From Anticarsia gemmatalis (taxonomy: Eukaryota > Arthropoda > Insecta > Lepidoptera > Erebidae): a DNA stretch of 64,000 bases. Made by a program: the position numbers and the translations under genes. The stretch covers positions 2,418,001-2,482,000 of the forward strand of contig NC_134769.1 in assembly GCF_050436995.1 (NCBI RefSeq), written 5' to 3'. Of this stretch, positions 25,297-36,839 are shown in pieces. How positions within the stretch are numbered: position 1 is the first letter of the stretch; the number at the start of each line of letters is the position of its first letter. The notes below the pieces were generated by a model. It was not told the DNA's origin and ran no database searches. It worked only from the letters and a program-made list of their open reading frames with translations.

Positions 25297-25683
25297 AATG
25301 GTCAACCTAGTTGTTCAAGCCATCCGAAGGCCTCATATTTTTACCGAACTCAAACCATTATGCATTATAAGGAAGTAGAGCAAACTCCAGTCACACAACG
25401 ATTGAACTCACATCAATTTTCTTACACCATTACCAGTGTCTAGTTTTTTGTCAAAGAAAAATCCCTCTTATTACATTACGAGAGTTCGTGTAGTGTGTTG
25501 TTTTGCACACATTTGTCCAGTGCATCGTGAGGGATGACTTACACGGAACATAATGTGGTGTTTTGTAAGACTTTTTTGTATAACTGTACTGTATAAAGCT
25601 ATGAAATTGTAGAGCTATGATAAGCTTAAAATGGGGATTAACTGTAGTTGTGATTGGCGGTTATGTATGAATATTAATGTAGA

Positions 25684-25755
25684 TTGATTGAAGAAAAAGT
25701 TTGTAGGGATCGTAGTAAGTGGCGCGGTCTACACTCGCTTGAGAGAAGACGTAGT
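25684..25755 (+). repeat. SINE family D internal fragment
   Basis: 'agtttgtagggatcgtagta' and 'agtggcgcggtctacactcg' match the middle of the family D SINE. It abuts family B at 25757. Confidence 0.5.
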
Positions 25756-25756
25756 T

Positions 25757-25950
25757 ATCTTTATATATATAATTCTTCTGTAAGTGTGTATGTCACTAAA
25801 CTTCTCTTAAACGACTGTACCGATTTTGATGATTTTTTTTGTGTGTGTTCAAGGGGATCTGAGAATGGTTTAGATTCCAAATTTTGTCCGCTGGACAATG
25901 TTTTTTTATTTTTTTTTTATGGCAAAACAACGTTTGCCGGCTCAGCTAGT
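25757..25950 (+). repeat. Interspersed repeat family B, copy 3
   Basis: 'atataattcttctgtaagtg', 'tcaaggggatctgagaatgg', 'ccgctggacaatgttttttt' and the terminal 'acgtttgccggctcagctag'. The 112-codon frame that starts in the flanking SINE fragment and reads into it is not a gene. Confidence 0.8.
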
Positions 25951-26240
25951 GTATGCATAAAAACTGAAAATCTTAGACAAAATTTTAGTACCTATTTGAA
26001 ATGTGGTTGGAGATGTATCTAGTTTTAGTGATAAATTGATCGCCGCCCTTGCACATTTCTCAAATCTCATTAATTAGGTATACCTGTTCTACCCGTTTTT
26101 ATTTTTGCTTAGCGCTTTTAAATGGTAGTATTTCATAATAAGTTTAAGGCAGAGCGGTTCAGTGGTCGTAAAAGCGTAACAAAGAGACTTTTGCGCATGT
26201 AATTATTGATATGAAAAGTTGAGTATGGGAAATAGCATTA

Positions 26241-26427
26241 CAGTAGCTCAATTCTCTATTGCTATCGACTACCGACAACCGAGCTGTCATCGAGAAATGT
26301 TGTATGAACATCTGATCAGCGCCTCTGACGGGCGTCGTAGAAACTTTTTGGCAGTACGTTCTAAATGTCAAAATGTCGATAGCTAGTCGGTTGTCGATAG
26401 TCGATAGTGGTAGAGAATCGAGGTACA
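26241..26427. mobile_element. MITE family G, full copy
   Basis: About 187 bp with long imperfect inverted repeats: the left arm 'agctcaattctctattgcta' continuing 'tcgactaccgacaaccgagc' pairs with the right arm 'tcggttgtcgatagtcgata' continuing 'gtggtagagaatcgaggta'. The core contains 'cagcgcctctgacgg'. Related copies with 'agaggcgctga' cores are at 44459-44630 and 50365-50474. It is noncoding; the minus-strand frame crossing it is a by-product. Confidence 0.75.
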
Positions 26428-26739
26428 GTTCCATGTATTATTGTCGTAGTCTATTAGCCTTCCTGCTAATTACCGTGCTCAAACTCCCACTGATAATGTG
26501 GTAAAGGAACACCTAATACCACAACTCAATTCCTAACACTACCTCAACGGAAATCGAAACTGAGACCTCATGATTGACAATCACGTACATGATTGTTGCA
26601 CCATTAGAGGAAAGCTACATCACATTTTTAAACTCAAACGTGGCATAATTTTTTTTTTGTAATTTATCACTAAAAATACTAAAAGTTGTGTAAGAATACA
26701 AAGGTATAAATATAACACCCATTTTTTAAGGATTGATTT

Positions 26740-26880
26740 GAGAAACTAGGGGATAAACTTTTTGCTACCATATACCGGGAACATTACCGAACCTAGGGCT
26801 AAAATCTTATGTCTCTTTACCCGACTCGGAAATCGAACTTCATTAGAAGTCACATACAACAAATACCAATAAAACTACAC
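26740..26880 (+). repeat. Degraded SINE-like repeat with tRNA-like remnants
   Basis: 'taccgggaacattaccgaac' and 'cccgactcggaaatcgaact' resemble the reverse tRNA-like end of family F; a similar remnant ('cgaaactgagacctcatgat') lies at 26540-26600. Confidence 0.4.
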
Positions 26881-28339
26881 AGGCATTGAATATTCACCTT
26901 TTTTGGAACGTCAAGCCATCCAAGGTAAAATTCATGATCATAAACACCCATAAAACACAAGAAGGCCACATTTTGATGATAAACAACATGATTACTTAAG
27001 GTAACTTCCACATAACTCGTAGTTTAGCAAAAAAACAACCACTTAAACTAACAATTTGATAATAAAACAGTAATCTAACTTTTTCCTACGACGCGGCTCG
27101 CGCATTTAATATAAAATCACATTAGGGCTAATGATTCAACTAACAGCTTTACAAAAAAATATTATTAATAGTGAATATTTATTTTTTCAGCGCATTATTG
27201 CGTAGTTATAGAGTTTCTTGTTCGGTGTGTGTTAAGTGGTTTTCGAGAAAAATGATTGAAAAATATACTTTGTAATGATGTTGATACTTTGTAAACAGAA
27301 GAAGTACTTATTTATGATGTTCTAAGTTAGTTAGTCAGATTATTTAACCTCAAAATGAAATATTTTTTTAATTTTGAGGTGTTTCCATTGTGATGCGTTG
27401 TTCACGGAATTAATGAGATAAAAATATTAACAACCTTTTTTAAAGGTCCTTATTTATTATTTGATAAGTTTATTGTAGTAAATTGTAAGATAAAGTCCCC
27501 GCCGCGTTTTTGTTTCAGTTCACAATAAGCTCAAAGCTACTTGATGGATTTTCATTTGGTTTTCACTAATAGTTTTAACAAATTAAAAGAAATATTTAAT
27601 AGAGTTTTACGAAAATTGGCGGAAATACGATTATTAAAGATGTTTAAAGGAACTAGACTGTAATAATGAGTATGCTTGATAATAGTATAATAATATTGCC
27701 AATTACGTCTCAGGTTCATACCCGGTCGAAGTGTGTTTAGTTTCATAAGTGATCTAGCGTATTGCAAATGTTGTAACGGTCTCAAGTTCGATATTGTCTC
27801 GTGCAAAGGTGTTCTTGTGTTGGTCGTTCAGGGAATTCTCTGAAACAGCCCCGGTTGGTGCGAAGACCGGAAATTGACTATGTTCTCGCCTTACAAGAGG
27901 CTGAAGACATTGGAATTATCTCGAGATCTGTCTGCTATTTTCTCAAGAATACGTTATGAAATATAATAGGTACCTACTGAAATACAGCCGCGGTTTTTTA
28001 CAGAAATACGGGAAAAACACAAAACCTTTTTTTTAAGTTGGCTTAAAATTACACGGGGTCTTTAAGCAAACCTAAAGAAAGCCACCGACTACAATCTTCT
28101 CAAACTACAGTTATTTTCATTCAATTTAAGTCGTACATGCTGTTATGTTGCCATGTATGTCCGTCGGCTACGTGTACCGACTGATCTTTTAAAGAACATC
28201 ATACAACGTACTCCATTAACCAATAGCATGGATCTACCTAAGTATTTTTTATTTAATATGATACCTATTTATTAATACAGATTACGTCAACAACAAAGTG
28301 GTAAATATGTTTTAAGACGATTTTGTAAAGTTGCAATCG
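26881..28339. other. AT-rich DNA, no gene seen
   Basis: No supported gene. The minus-strand frame at 27552-27806 has no start or splice context. A possible tRNA-like remnant ('caggttcatacccggtcg') lies at 27711-27728. Confidence 0.45.
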
Positions 28340-28432
28340 TTGTTTAAAGGCCTTCGGGTGGCTTGAACAACTTCGACACGAGGTTCACCACTAACCATAC
28401 TATAAGAAGAAGATTTCATTTGACCCATCTGC
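28340..28432 (-). repeat. Repeat family C fragment, minus orientation
   Basis: 'aaggccttcgggtggcttga' and 'cgaggttcaccactaaccat' are the reverse complement of the 5' part of the family C copies at 9.8 and 24.4 kb. Confidence 0.65.
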
Positions 28433-28879
28433 CAAGAACGTATTTTGGAGAAAATAAAATTCGTAACTTAAGTCTAACTAATTCAATATGTTGTCTCAAA
28501 AATTTCGAGCACAACGAAAATACTCGAACAAAATAAAACCTGAATACTATAACTACTTTTTTGTGTTACTATAGTTACTATAGATGTGCTAAAGTTGTAT
28601 AGACGTAGGGGAGTCTGTCTGCATCCCTACCCTCTTTAAAAAACTACTCTTTTGAATAGGGATTACTGTCTGAGTCTGTGTGAATATTTTTTTGTGATAA
28701 CTAGTATTTGTGCAACTTTGTAGATATTTTTTGTGATCCCATGAAATAAAGTAATGGTTTTTAAAATGTAAATGATCTTGATTTAGTATGATTTTGTAAG
28801 TCCAAAAGTTAATACTGTAGTACTCTTTAAGTATATTAAGAAAGTTTTAAAAGACTATTTTGTATTAAGAATTTAAGTC

Positions 28880-28965
28880 AGTAGTAAGGAAGATGGTAGA
28901 AATCATAGCAAGTGGTTCTTTGGTCTCTGTCTATCCCTATCAGAAATGGCGTGATCTTATGTATC
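28880..28965 (+). repeat. SINE family D 3' fragment
   Basis: 'aatcatagcaagtggttctt' and 'tggtctctgtctatccctat' with the 'ggcgtgatcttatgta' end match the 3' half of the family D SINE. Confidence 0.65.
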
Positions 28966-29711
28966 TCACTAAGTATAAATGTCAAGTTAGTTTTAATACA
29001 ATATGAACAGGCTGCGAAATTCTAGGCCTACAGTGCTGGCTTAGAAAACTTCCAGTATAGAAAATTGTCGATAGAACCGCAAGTAGCTAGTTAATATTAC
29101 TTTTATTATATAAAAAGTATTACTTTGGAATCATTAAAAAAGTCCGCTTCTCTGAAATTTGCTCTTAGAAACCTTTACTCTCTCTCTCTATCTTGACTCT
29201 CCTCCTCCCATTCTTAAGATGTTTTACATCTTCAAGATTCAATTAATCTATCTCAAGAAATATTATTATTTGATCTACATTTAAATCAGCATTGAAATCA
29301 ATATATTCAAAATTAATTTCTATTTAAACTTCTAATACTGAAGGCAGCGTTAGAAAATGTTTGACGTTAGACGTCTCCATGTTGTTTTCCTCTAAGTCTG
29401 TTTTCAAAACATTCCGTTCATCTGTAGCATCTATATTCAAGAGAAGTTTACCAAAAACCCGCATTACTAATAAACAAGAGAACAAAGCTCTAAAACCAAT
29501 GCACCAATTCAACTAATAAGTCTAAAAGCTTAATTAAATAATATCAAAAGGATCGTAATTAAATAAGCCATCGACAAGCCCCGCCATAAATTCTCGCGCA
29601 AGGGGCGTGACCGATAGATTTTAATACAAAACCGGCCATATTGATGTATACATTTTTTCGAACTACCCCCCTACCCATCCTACATAATTGAACGTTGTGA
29701 AAACTATCGCG
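28966..29711. other. Gene-free stretch below the candidate terminal exon
   Basis: If the minus-strand exon at 29712-29932 is real, this would begin with its 3'UTR. A patch at about 29575-29700 is GC-richer than its surroundings ('ccccgccataaattctcgcg', 'aggggcgtgaccgatagatt') and looks non-repetitive. No clear AATAAA signal was found close by on the minus strand. Confidence 0.35.
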
Positions 29712-29932
29712 TTAGTAAATGACGTCCCCCTTCCATCCCCCCTCCCCGGACCCCGCAGTTTTCAACATGGCCGAGATCAATAATTTGGCTGGGCAATGAC
29801 TGTGATGACTCGGACATGCGCAAAGGGTACGCACGCTCGAATCATCGGCAAAACCTGAACTTGACTTGGCGAAAACGAAAGTTAGGGCAAATGTTTCTAC
29901 ACTGTTCTTGGCATCCGATACTAACATACTGC
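29712..29932 (-). CDS. Candidate terminal exon of an unidentified minus-strand gene
   Basis: On the minus strand a plausible acceptor ('gtgacttactacag', AG at 29934-29933) opens a frame of 72 further codons ending in TAA at 29714-29712. The exon supplies two bases of a split codon, so a preceding exon must leave one base, and the candidate at 30422-30499 does. Composition is much more even than the surrounding AT-rich DNA, with G or C at many third positions. The peptide starts Ser-Met-Leu-Val-Ser-Asp-Ala-Lys, has a Cys/His patch (four His and three Cys within about 15 residues, near residues 38-50) and ends in a Gly-rich tail. I recognise no family. It could be a chance frame. Confidence 0.4.
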
Positions 29933-30421
29933 CTGTAGTAAGTCACAGATGATCTTTATTTTCTAAACAAGACATTTTTCTGATGATTTTTTCGTTTTTA
30001 CTTAAGAAATACATTTTTTAGATAGATATTTTCTTAAATATAAAGAATTTGATGAACAAAATGATATTCGTTAAGAAATTCTGAGGGTAGACGAAAAAGA
30101 AAACGACGATGTGGAAAATTTTGGGCGAGGCCGCGAAAAAGATGAAACAAACATTGCGTTTCCAGTGAGTGCGAGCGAGATAATAGATGTCAATTTTATA
30201 GTAATAGCTACTGAAGCTATGCGTATGTAGAGTGTTCGAGTAGATACACATATATGTTTCTCTTTCAGTAATTACGTAGATGCACGAACAAACCCATTCC
30301 AGCGCCTACGAAATACGATTTTTTGTATGATTATGTTCCGTTGCGACAAAATTACGCGGAGATAGAAAATTTTCCTGAAAAACATATAATATCGAAATTT
30401 CATCAGAATTTATATTCTTAC

Positions 30422-30499
30422 CTGTGAAATGTCCTCGTGAAGAAGTATCAGGTCTATGTAGAGTTTCAAGTGTAGATTCCTGTATATCTTCTTCTAAGT
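30422..30499 (-). CDS. Candidate internal exon of the same minus-strand gene
   Basis: On the minus strand this 78-bp segment ends at a strong donor ('cacag|gtaagaa', donor bases 30421-30416). The open frame reads 25 codons rich in Glu, Thr and Ser, starting Leu-Glu-Glu-Asp-Ile-Gln-Glu and ending Arg-Gly-His-Phe-Thr, with a split Gly codon completed by the exon at 29932. The acceptor ('gtatttaag', AG at 30501-30500) is weak and lacks a pyrimidine tract, and the upstream sequence is purine-rich, so the 5' boundary is uncertain. The family is not recognised. Confidence 0.35.
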
Positions 30500-31605
30500 C
30501 TTAAATACGAGTTCCTGTCTTCTTAAAGTCTCTGTTCTCTCCTTCTTCTTCTTCTTCTGTATTGTCTTTTTATTGTATGTCTAGCCCTTGTTTAAGCCCA
30601 TTAATTATACATACTCATATAAAACGTTATAGGTATAGAAATAACGCAAACATTTAACTAAGTCTTAACGTTAATTTTTATTTTTAATTTTGTACTATTT
30701 AAACAAATCTAGAAGTCGTTTCAACAGGTAGGTAAACTCGGTAAAATTTAGATATTTTTGTAACTTTTTTTGGAGTAATTTTATCTTACCTTTTTACTTA
30801 TTAATTTAAGGCCAATTTAAGGCACACGAATTTGTATTTTTTTTGTTTATTTATCTTGTTTTCATCAGCCATACAATCAGAAGCGGTTGATGAAATTGGT
30901 CGAAACTTCTTCCAAATGCTTATTTGCCGAATGTTTCAAATGTCACTTAGCCTTAACTTTTAGGTCCAGAGTCTTTCACTAAATTACTTTTCACTAGATA
31001 TATATAGAGAGTTTGCATATAAAAATCAATTTAAATTAATCATAAAAGTTCCAAAATTAACCAGTGTTGTTTAAATGTACTTAAAGAACGTAAGATTTAA
31101 ATTCTCTTTTCTATTGTTTTCTTGTAATAACGGTTGATATAAACTTAAAACTTGTTCTATTGCGAAAAAACGTGTTTCTTTATCGTCAAATGGCGCTGGT
31201 TGTTATTCTGTTTGCTAGATTCCCCTTTGCTATGAAATCTTGGCTTTCTTTATTTTCTTGCGCATTTAACTTATTTTAGTCCGCTTCTATTGTGCCATGG
31301 TCTTCTGCGCGGACTTTCCATGTGGTTTTTTCTTCTTTTTCTTTATTTTTTTGGTTGTTGATTACGGCTGCTTCTCCCGGATGGTCGTTGATGTTGATTA
31401 GCCCTGTACGACGAATCCGAGCCAAACTGCCTCAGTTGCCTTAACACTAGTTTTACAGTAGAAATGAAACCGGTCCTTCGAAAAGTTTATAGAGTTCAAG
31501 TGTTGCTGAATACTATTGATTACAAATTCACTTAAAACCTAGTTTATGATTATGGTGTGGTGTGGGAAAAATTAAATAGCGTCTATTGCATAAAACTATT
31601 TCTTG

Positions 31606-31660
31606 AATGTGACGGCGGGCGGCGAATGTGCGTTGTACGCATGCGCGCAAAATTTCGAAT
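31606..31660. promoter_or_regulatory. CpG-rich patch with NRF1-like site
   Basis: 'gacggcgggcggcgaatgtg' followed by 'gtacgcatgcgcgcaaaat', containing a CGCATGCGC-type core. It resembles the NRF1-type motif at 15.6 kb and adjoins the GC-rich island at 31.8 kb. Confidence 0.3.
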
Positions 31661-31784
31661 TACGGATACCAAATTTTTGGTTTTTGTTGTTATTCGATTT
31701 TTTGAATTTAGGCCGTTTAGTTTTTGTTTTAATTTTGTTGATTTTTTATTTATTTAATTTGAAAGTTGATGGTTTTTTGTATTT

Positions 31785-31975
31785 GTCGCGCGGTTGGTAG
31801 TATCGCGCCGTTGCGTAGGTGGTATACACGCGGCGTCACCAGCCTCGCCGGCCACACTGATGCCGGTTGGGTTGCATTGCTGCTGCATCGGCGGCCCCAC
31901 GGCCGGCCCTCGTGGGATGAGAGGCCAGCCGCCACCCGCCTCACCCCAATGATCGCGTACCTCGAAATCATCAAA
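31785..31975. other. Sharp GC-rich island in AT-rich DNA
   Basis: About 190 bp of strongly GC-rich, CpG-containing sequence ('cagcctcgccggccacactg', 'cggccccacggccggccctc') with abrupt AT-rich borders. Several frames on both strands are open, as expected for GC-rich DNA. The minus frame ending at 31840 is described separately as a possible exon. Alternatives are a CpG island or a transferred fragment. Confidence 0.6.
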
Positions 31976-32003
31976 TAATGATTTTACGTGTTTATTATAA
32001 AAC
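31840..32003 (-). CDS. Very tentative upstream exon within the GC island
   Basis: On the minus strand an acceptor-like 'catcgtacag' (AG at 32005-32004) precedes a frame of 54 codons ending at a weak donor ('gaggctg|gtgacg', donor bases 31839-31834). Its phase (one base over) fits the 30422-30499 exon and would create an Asp codon. The peptide contains Leu-Phe-Asp-Asp-Phe-Glu-Val-Arg-Asp-His-Trp, then Gly/Pro-rich sequence with Met-Gln-Gln-Gln-Cys-Asn-Pro. Phase fit and composition are the only support. The first 15 codons are AT-rich and may not be exonic. Confidence 0.22.
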
Positions 32004-32924
32004 CTGTACGATGCATGTATGTGTGCGTGCTATCTAGGAAATTCTAAGCGCTCGCGTGCATGTGTGTAGTAATATTTGTTTGTTATTTGGACGTTAGAAT
32101 AAACTATTTACTGAACATTATATTCATAAAGAGCTTTATGGAAAATGCGATCAATAACTTTATGTACTCGTTCCCCCGTTATGTAACGTTGGACTTTATA
32201 TATTGGCAATTGTATACTTGTTGAGGTAATTATATTCTTGAAATTCTTTGTCTGTGTGTGTTTTAATGTACTTTACTACTGTAATTAAGTGGGTAGGCAG
32301 GACATTACTGTAGATGCTATGTATAAAATGTATGTCTCATTGGATAGTTGAAACACGGTGTCATTTAAAGAGAGAGATTCCGAGCGAGCGATCGGTTCCT
32401 AAATGAAGCTGAGATACTTAGAACTAACTATTGCTATTTTAAATGATAACTTTAAAATCTTGTAAAGAATAACTGCTAGGCAGATCTACCGTTCGTGTTC
32501 TACCTCTACATCATAACGTATAAAATCTTTTGTTATTTTACCGAACTCTAGTATCGGCAGAGAGCGTGCCAAAGTTGTTTTGCTAGTCGGACTTAGGAAT
32601 CATTTTGCCTCGAAAATGATTATTTTCAACTTCATAATACTTGGTTGATTATCATGTTTACGGCAGTCGGTATAGTCAGACAATTTTAACGTTTGGTTGA
32701 TGATTTAAGTCCATATGCAATATGTCTTTATCTTTTGGTGAAAAGCTATTTATTGAAGAAAATAATCATGAACAGGGTATTTAGTTAAAATATTTTTGCT
32801 AAAAAAATATTACAGTATAAACATGCTGAAAGCGTTCGCGTGTAAGTAGATGGTATGAAACCTGAAAAACGAAAATGAACACGTAATTTAAATAAGTATT
32901 TATTTTCGAAAACTGCACAGAGAT
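32004..32924. other. AT-rich DNA, no gene seen
   Basis: A short CG-containing stretch ('ctcgcgtgcatgtgtgtag') follows the island; otherwise nothing is recognised. Confidence 0.5.
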
Positions 32925-33035
32925 TCAGTCATACCAAAAACATTCTCCGAAAAATATTCGTCTGCACGAAATATTCGTCGAGAATCGAATCCGCGACCCC
33001 TTATCATGCACCGTGTTGCACCCCCTCTGCGCCAT
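32925..33035 (-). repeat. tRNA-like SINE end, minus orientation
   Basis: Read on the minus strand, 'ggggtcgcggattcgattct' carries a B-box-like 'gattcgattc', with a body containing 'cgaatatttcgtgcagacga'. It resembles the ends of other tRNA-derived elements here. The plus-strand frame at 33013-33213 starts inside it and is not supported. Confidence 0.45.
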
Positions 33036-33434
33036 TCAAATCATTCCAACCCCATCTCATCATGACTATAGGTATCCTATAGCCTTCGACACAAGTCAGA
33101 TGTTACCCGACACAATAGTTCACTCAATGACTGCAACCTCTAAACCATGTCGTTCTATTTTATATGTCAAGACTTTGACATTTAAAATGGCTATTTTTAA
33201 GCCGTTTTTATAGTCATTAGGTAGGTAGGCAGTAGATCCTAGTATTTCTAGGTTTAGCGCGTAGGTAGGCAAAACATTGACGTAATTAGCTAAGGTTTTC
33301 TAAAAGGAATTTGCATTTAAATGGTCATTCAAAGTTGAAGGATTTTAAAGTGTTGATAGAAATGCGGTATGATGACTTAGTAATCATATTTGCTTATAAG
33401 TTTTCAAATAAAAATGTCTTGAAAAAAGATCTGG

Positions 33435-33550
33435 CGATCCTGTATGACAAGATGTATGGATGTGCATGAGACAAAGGAAGTTTGTAAGGATCGTACTAAG
33501 TGGCGTTATTTGGTCTCTGCTTACCACTATGGGTAAAGGCGTAATATTAT
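33435..33550 (+). repeat. SINE family D, continuous copy
   Basis: 'ctggcgatcctgtatgacaa' to 'gtaaggatcgtactaagtgg' to 'ggtctctgcttaccactatg' and 'ggcgtaatattatgtacgta'. This copy shows the element uninterrupted and reveals the nested insertion at 9.75-10.14 kb. Other pieces: 28880-28965, 25684-25755, 63168-63210 (+) and 7118-7175, 38125-38215, 51033-51085 (-). Confidence 0.8.
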
Positions 33551-33604
33551 GTACGTATTTATTTATTCATATTTGAAGGTAGTAATAAAGAAAAATAATT
33601 TTCT

Positions 33605-33760
33605 TCTTACCATCTAACTAATATTTTATCAGCAGATGTTTGGATGGCTCTTTGTTATCGATCATGACGAAACTACCGGATGGATTTTGATGAAATTTAG
33701 TATACAAATAGTTTATAGCCTGAATAAACATAAAGGATACTTTGAATGAAAAATGTTAAT
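33605..33760 (+). repeat. Interspersed repeat family K, copy 2
   Basis: 'gacgaaactaccggatggat', 'tttgatgaaatttagtatac' and 'aaatagtttatagcctgaat' match the pattern of 7178-7345. It follows the SINE copy by about 60 bp. Confidence 0.55.
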
Positions 33761-34389
33761 GAGTTAACGAACGGTCACCCATTCAAAACCCTGACCTATC
33801 CAACATTGCTTGACCTGGCTGTAACTACAATTTCTTCGGCTATAACCTCTAAAATATCGTGAAAGGCTTCATTTAGCCTTCATATAAATGTTAATGAGGC
33901 TGATGATGATGGCATGCACAGGGTGTTCACGTCACAGTAATCCAACAGATTAAGGGTTGTGCTCGCAAAATTCTATATATCATTATTAACTGCATGCGTT
34001 GCTGCAGAATGGAGGGTTGGCAGAGAAAATATAATTTTTACAGCTTTTTATAGAAGTGGTATCGTGCCACATAATGATAATATGATACTTTGGAGATGAG
34101 ATTTGAATTTCATAGAGCCCGAAAGTAGTAAAAGGAAATGTTCAAAGCGGCTAGATAGTATATGTAATATAAAAACCATAAAAACGTGAATCTTCAGGTT
34201 ATCCAGTATTTTTTCAATAGGAATAAGTAGTTAAATCGTTGGACCTAAAAAGTAAAACTTAGTTTTTTTATAAGGGCTTATCTTACCGACTATACAATTC
34301 GTCTGAAAAACTATTGAAATGGACCTAAATATCCGAGTCTCTATATTTCTGGTTTCCATATCAAAAATTGTTCCTGAAACTGTCACCTT

Positions 34390-34500
34390 CGGTTTTTGAG
34401 ATGCATTTAGGGGCAGTTTATCTATTCAATAGCGTTAAAACTCATACAAAAAAAAACGCTATTGTATAGATAAACTACCGCTAAATGAACTCAAAAACCG
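34390..34500. mobile_element. 111-bp near-palindrome (MITE or foldback)
   Basis: The left arm 34390-34436 and right arm 34455-34500 pair along about 46 bp with few mismatches ('cggtttttgag' with 'ctcaaaaaccg', 'agtttatctat' with 'atagataaact', 'caatagcgtt' with 'aacgctattg'), separated by an 18-bp A-rich loop. RNA from either strand would form a long hairpin. Confidence 0.75.
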
Positions 34501-34971
34501 GGGGTCGGATTATAACAGAGTTATTAAGCATTCTATCAAAATCTTTTAGATGAGTATTCATACTTCTGTATCTCTCATATGAGATTTTACGAATTACTGC
34601 AGCGAAAGAGCATCGTTGCTAACGCTACGTTATTTTCCGAAGCCCATAAGCCTCGTGAAAATGGTAACGCATGTAAAAATTATCAGAAATTAATAAATAT
34701 ATATTTAACGTCGGGTTTTAAAGCCAGTACGTAAAGTGCTCCATGTTTATTTAAATAACTTGACGTATGAGTGTACAGGGTGTTGATTTTTTTGTTTGAT
34801 AGTAGATGAACGAAAAAATAATTCTAAATCAATAGGACTGAAAAGTCATGATCGTGAAGTTTCTTGATCTGTTCACGTAAGTAAACAAAATATGTTTTTT
34901 TTAGACTAAGCAACTAGTAAAATTTTGCCGCGATATTATAAAGTCACAAGATTTTAGATATATGTAGGTAT

Positions 34972-35188
34972 ACTAGCGGACCCGACAGACGTTGTCCTGT
35001 CTACACGTATTTAATTTGTAAAAAATAATTAAAAAAACATTTTCCAGCGGACAAAATTGTGAATCTAAACCATTCTCAGATCCCCTTGAACACACACAAA
35101 AAAATTCATCAGAATCGGTCCAGTCGTTTAAGAGAAGTTCAGTGACATACACACTTCCAGAAGAATTTTATATACATATAAAGATAAA
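34972..35188 (-). repeat. Interspersed repeat family B, copy 4
   Basis: Minus-orientation copy with both ends: 'actagcggacccgacagacg', 'ccagcggacaaaattgtgaa', 'ctcagatccccttgaacaca', 'gaatcggtccagtcgtttaa' and a terminal 'atatacatataaagata'. With 13377-13570 it defines the full ~200-bp unit. Confidence 0.8.
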
Positions 35189-36344
35189 GATTAAAAGTAA
35201 ACCTTTGTGTTACCATAACAAAATAACATTATATTCCGACATTTCGAGAACCACGATGTTAACGGCTACTGAGATACATTAGGGCATTCTTTACTCCAAC
35301 TACTTGAATAAAATTAGCTATCAACTTTAATAACTGTTTTTTTAATAAACTAATCTTAAGTAAGAAGAGAGGATTTTTACTTACATTGATAAGCAAAAAA
35401 ACTTAAAAATAAGAATCAGTATTTTTGTCAAACTACGGTAGTAGGCCTTACTGGACGATAGGTTATTGAAAACAGTGATTAGCCGAAGCCAATAACTGCA
35501 TCGACTCAATCTAACTACTATTTAATAAAAGCAGTCAACACTAATAAACTATTACTGACAATAATAATTACTGAAGGGTCACATCGTGAAAGATGATGAT
35601 ATTATTTCCTTACTTTCTAGGAAAACGCAATAACTCCAATTAATTACTAGTCGGTTAAGTATATGAGGTTCCGTATAACATATTTCGTAGATGTACTAAT
35701 TAGTATCCTGTAAATATGAAATTAATTTGCCAAACGTAGTGATAAAAGTAAACCTTGAAAACGACTCTACCGATATTGAAAAACAAAAATACAAAAATGG
35801 CGAAACCTGTATGTATTTTATATACCTTTGCCTGCACCTTCGGATATAATAACCTTTGGTTATAAGTAGCTGCCATCCTCAGCTTCACCCAGTTCATAAG
35901 ATTATTTTAAACAAAACATTTAGCAATGTTTTATTAAAACCTTACGCAAAGGCCTTTGGAGCCACGATCGAAAGTGCAATAGTTCTACCTGAAGCCACTT
36001 TAATCATCTGCGACAGATGAATACAAGCTAATGATGATGATGGTGATTAAAACCTCGATGATTAAACCTTCCTCAGGAATAGCTCTATCTATGCGTGAAA
36101 ACAGCATGAAAATCTTTTAAATTTTAAGTAACTTTTGAATTGAACAGACAGACAGAACGCGAGTTCACTTAAATAATATATGTAGTCACGTAAAATATAT
36201 CTGTTCAATTTGGGTTTATGAAAAATGAATTAGATAATTATAATATCAATACAAATATTTCTATTCCGCGTCTCGAACAGTATACGAACCCCACATACCT
36301 ACTGAGTTGGTGTTCATTGACACCACATGTATAGAATCTTGGTG
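35189..36344. other. AT-rich DNA, no gene seen
   Basis: A degraded family F piece ('tatacctttgcctgcacctt') lies at about 35800-35850 inside an unsupported minus-strand frame. Nothing else is recognised. Confidence 0.45.
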
Positions 36345-36470
36345 ACATTTAGCGCAGTGGACAAATAGATGTTCAACTCATTGTCTATGCGAGACACGTG
36401 GGGGTTCGTCTCCCGTGCGGAACAAAAATGTTTGTGTAACCTAGTGACTTTGTGTGGGACTTTTAATTGT
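36345..36470 (+). repeat. tRNA-headed SINE fragment
   Basis: A box 'tagcgcagtgga' and B box 'gggggttcgtctccc' at tRNA spacing, followed by 'gtgcggaacaaaaatgtttg' and 'tgtgtaacctagtgac'. It is related to the SINE at 47542-47751 ('cgcagtgg' plus 'gggttcaatttcc' plus 'atttgtg'). Confidence 0.65.
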
Positions 36471-36839
36471 TTTTTTAAGGTGTTAATGTTTAAATAGAGA
36501 CTTATTAGAGCTAATTAGACTAAAATGTTCTTAATTTTTTATTCACTTGGTGTTTTATTTCTTCTATTATTTTGTATGTCTACAATTAAAAAAGCGGTAT
36601 TTAAGGTTTTGTTAAAAAAATATATGTTTAAGTGGTTTTTACGTTTATTACTACTATAAAAGAGAAAAAGAATAAGAAATTCTCAATTCAATTCCGATGT
36701 ACACACATTAAAAAATATATTTGAAACATACACAATGCAGTTTCAAGTGTGATTCGAACTTATAAACATGCGTTACCTTTTTTTAATGATGAATACTAAG
36801 AAGAAGCAACGGAAACCATATACAAGCAGACGCAATCAA

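Noticed and set aside
25684..26022. 112-codon plus-strand frame
   Set aside because: It begins in a SINE fragment and reads through repeat family B, whose other copies do not keep this frame.
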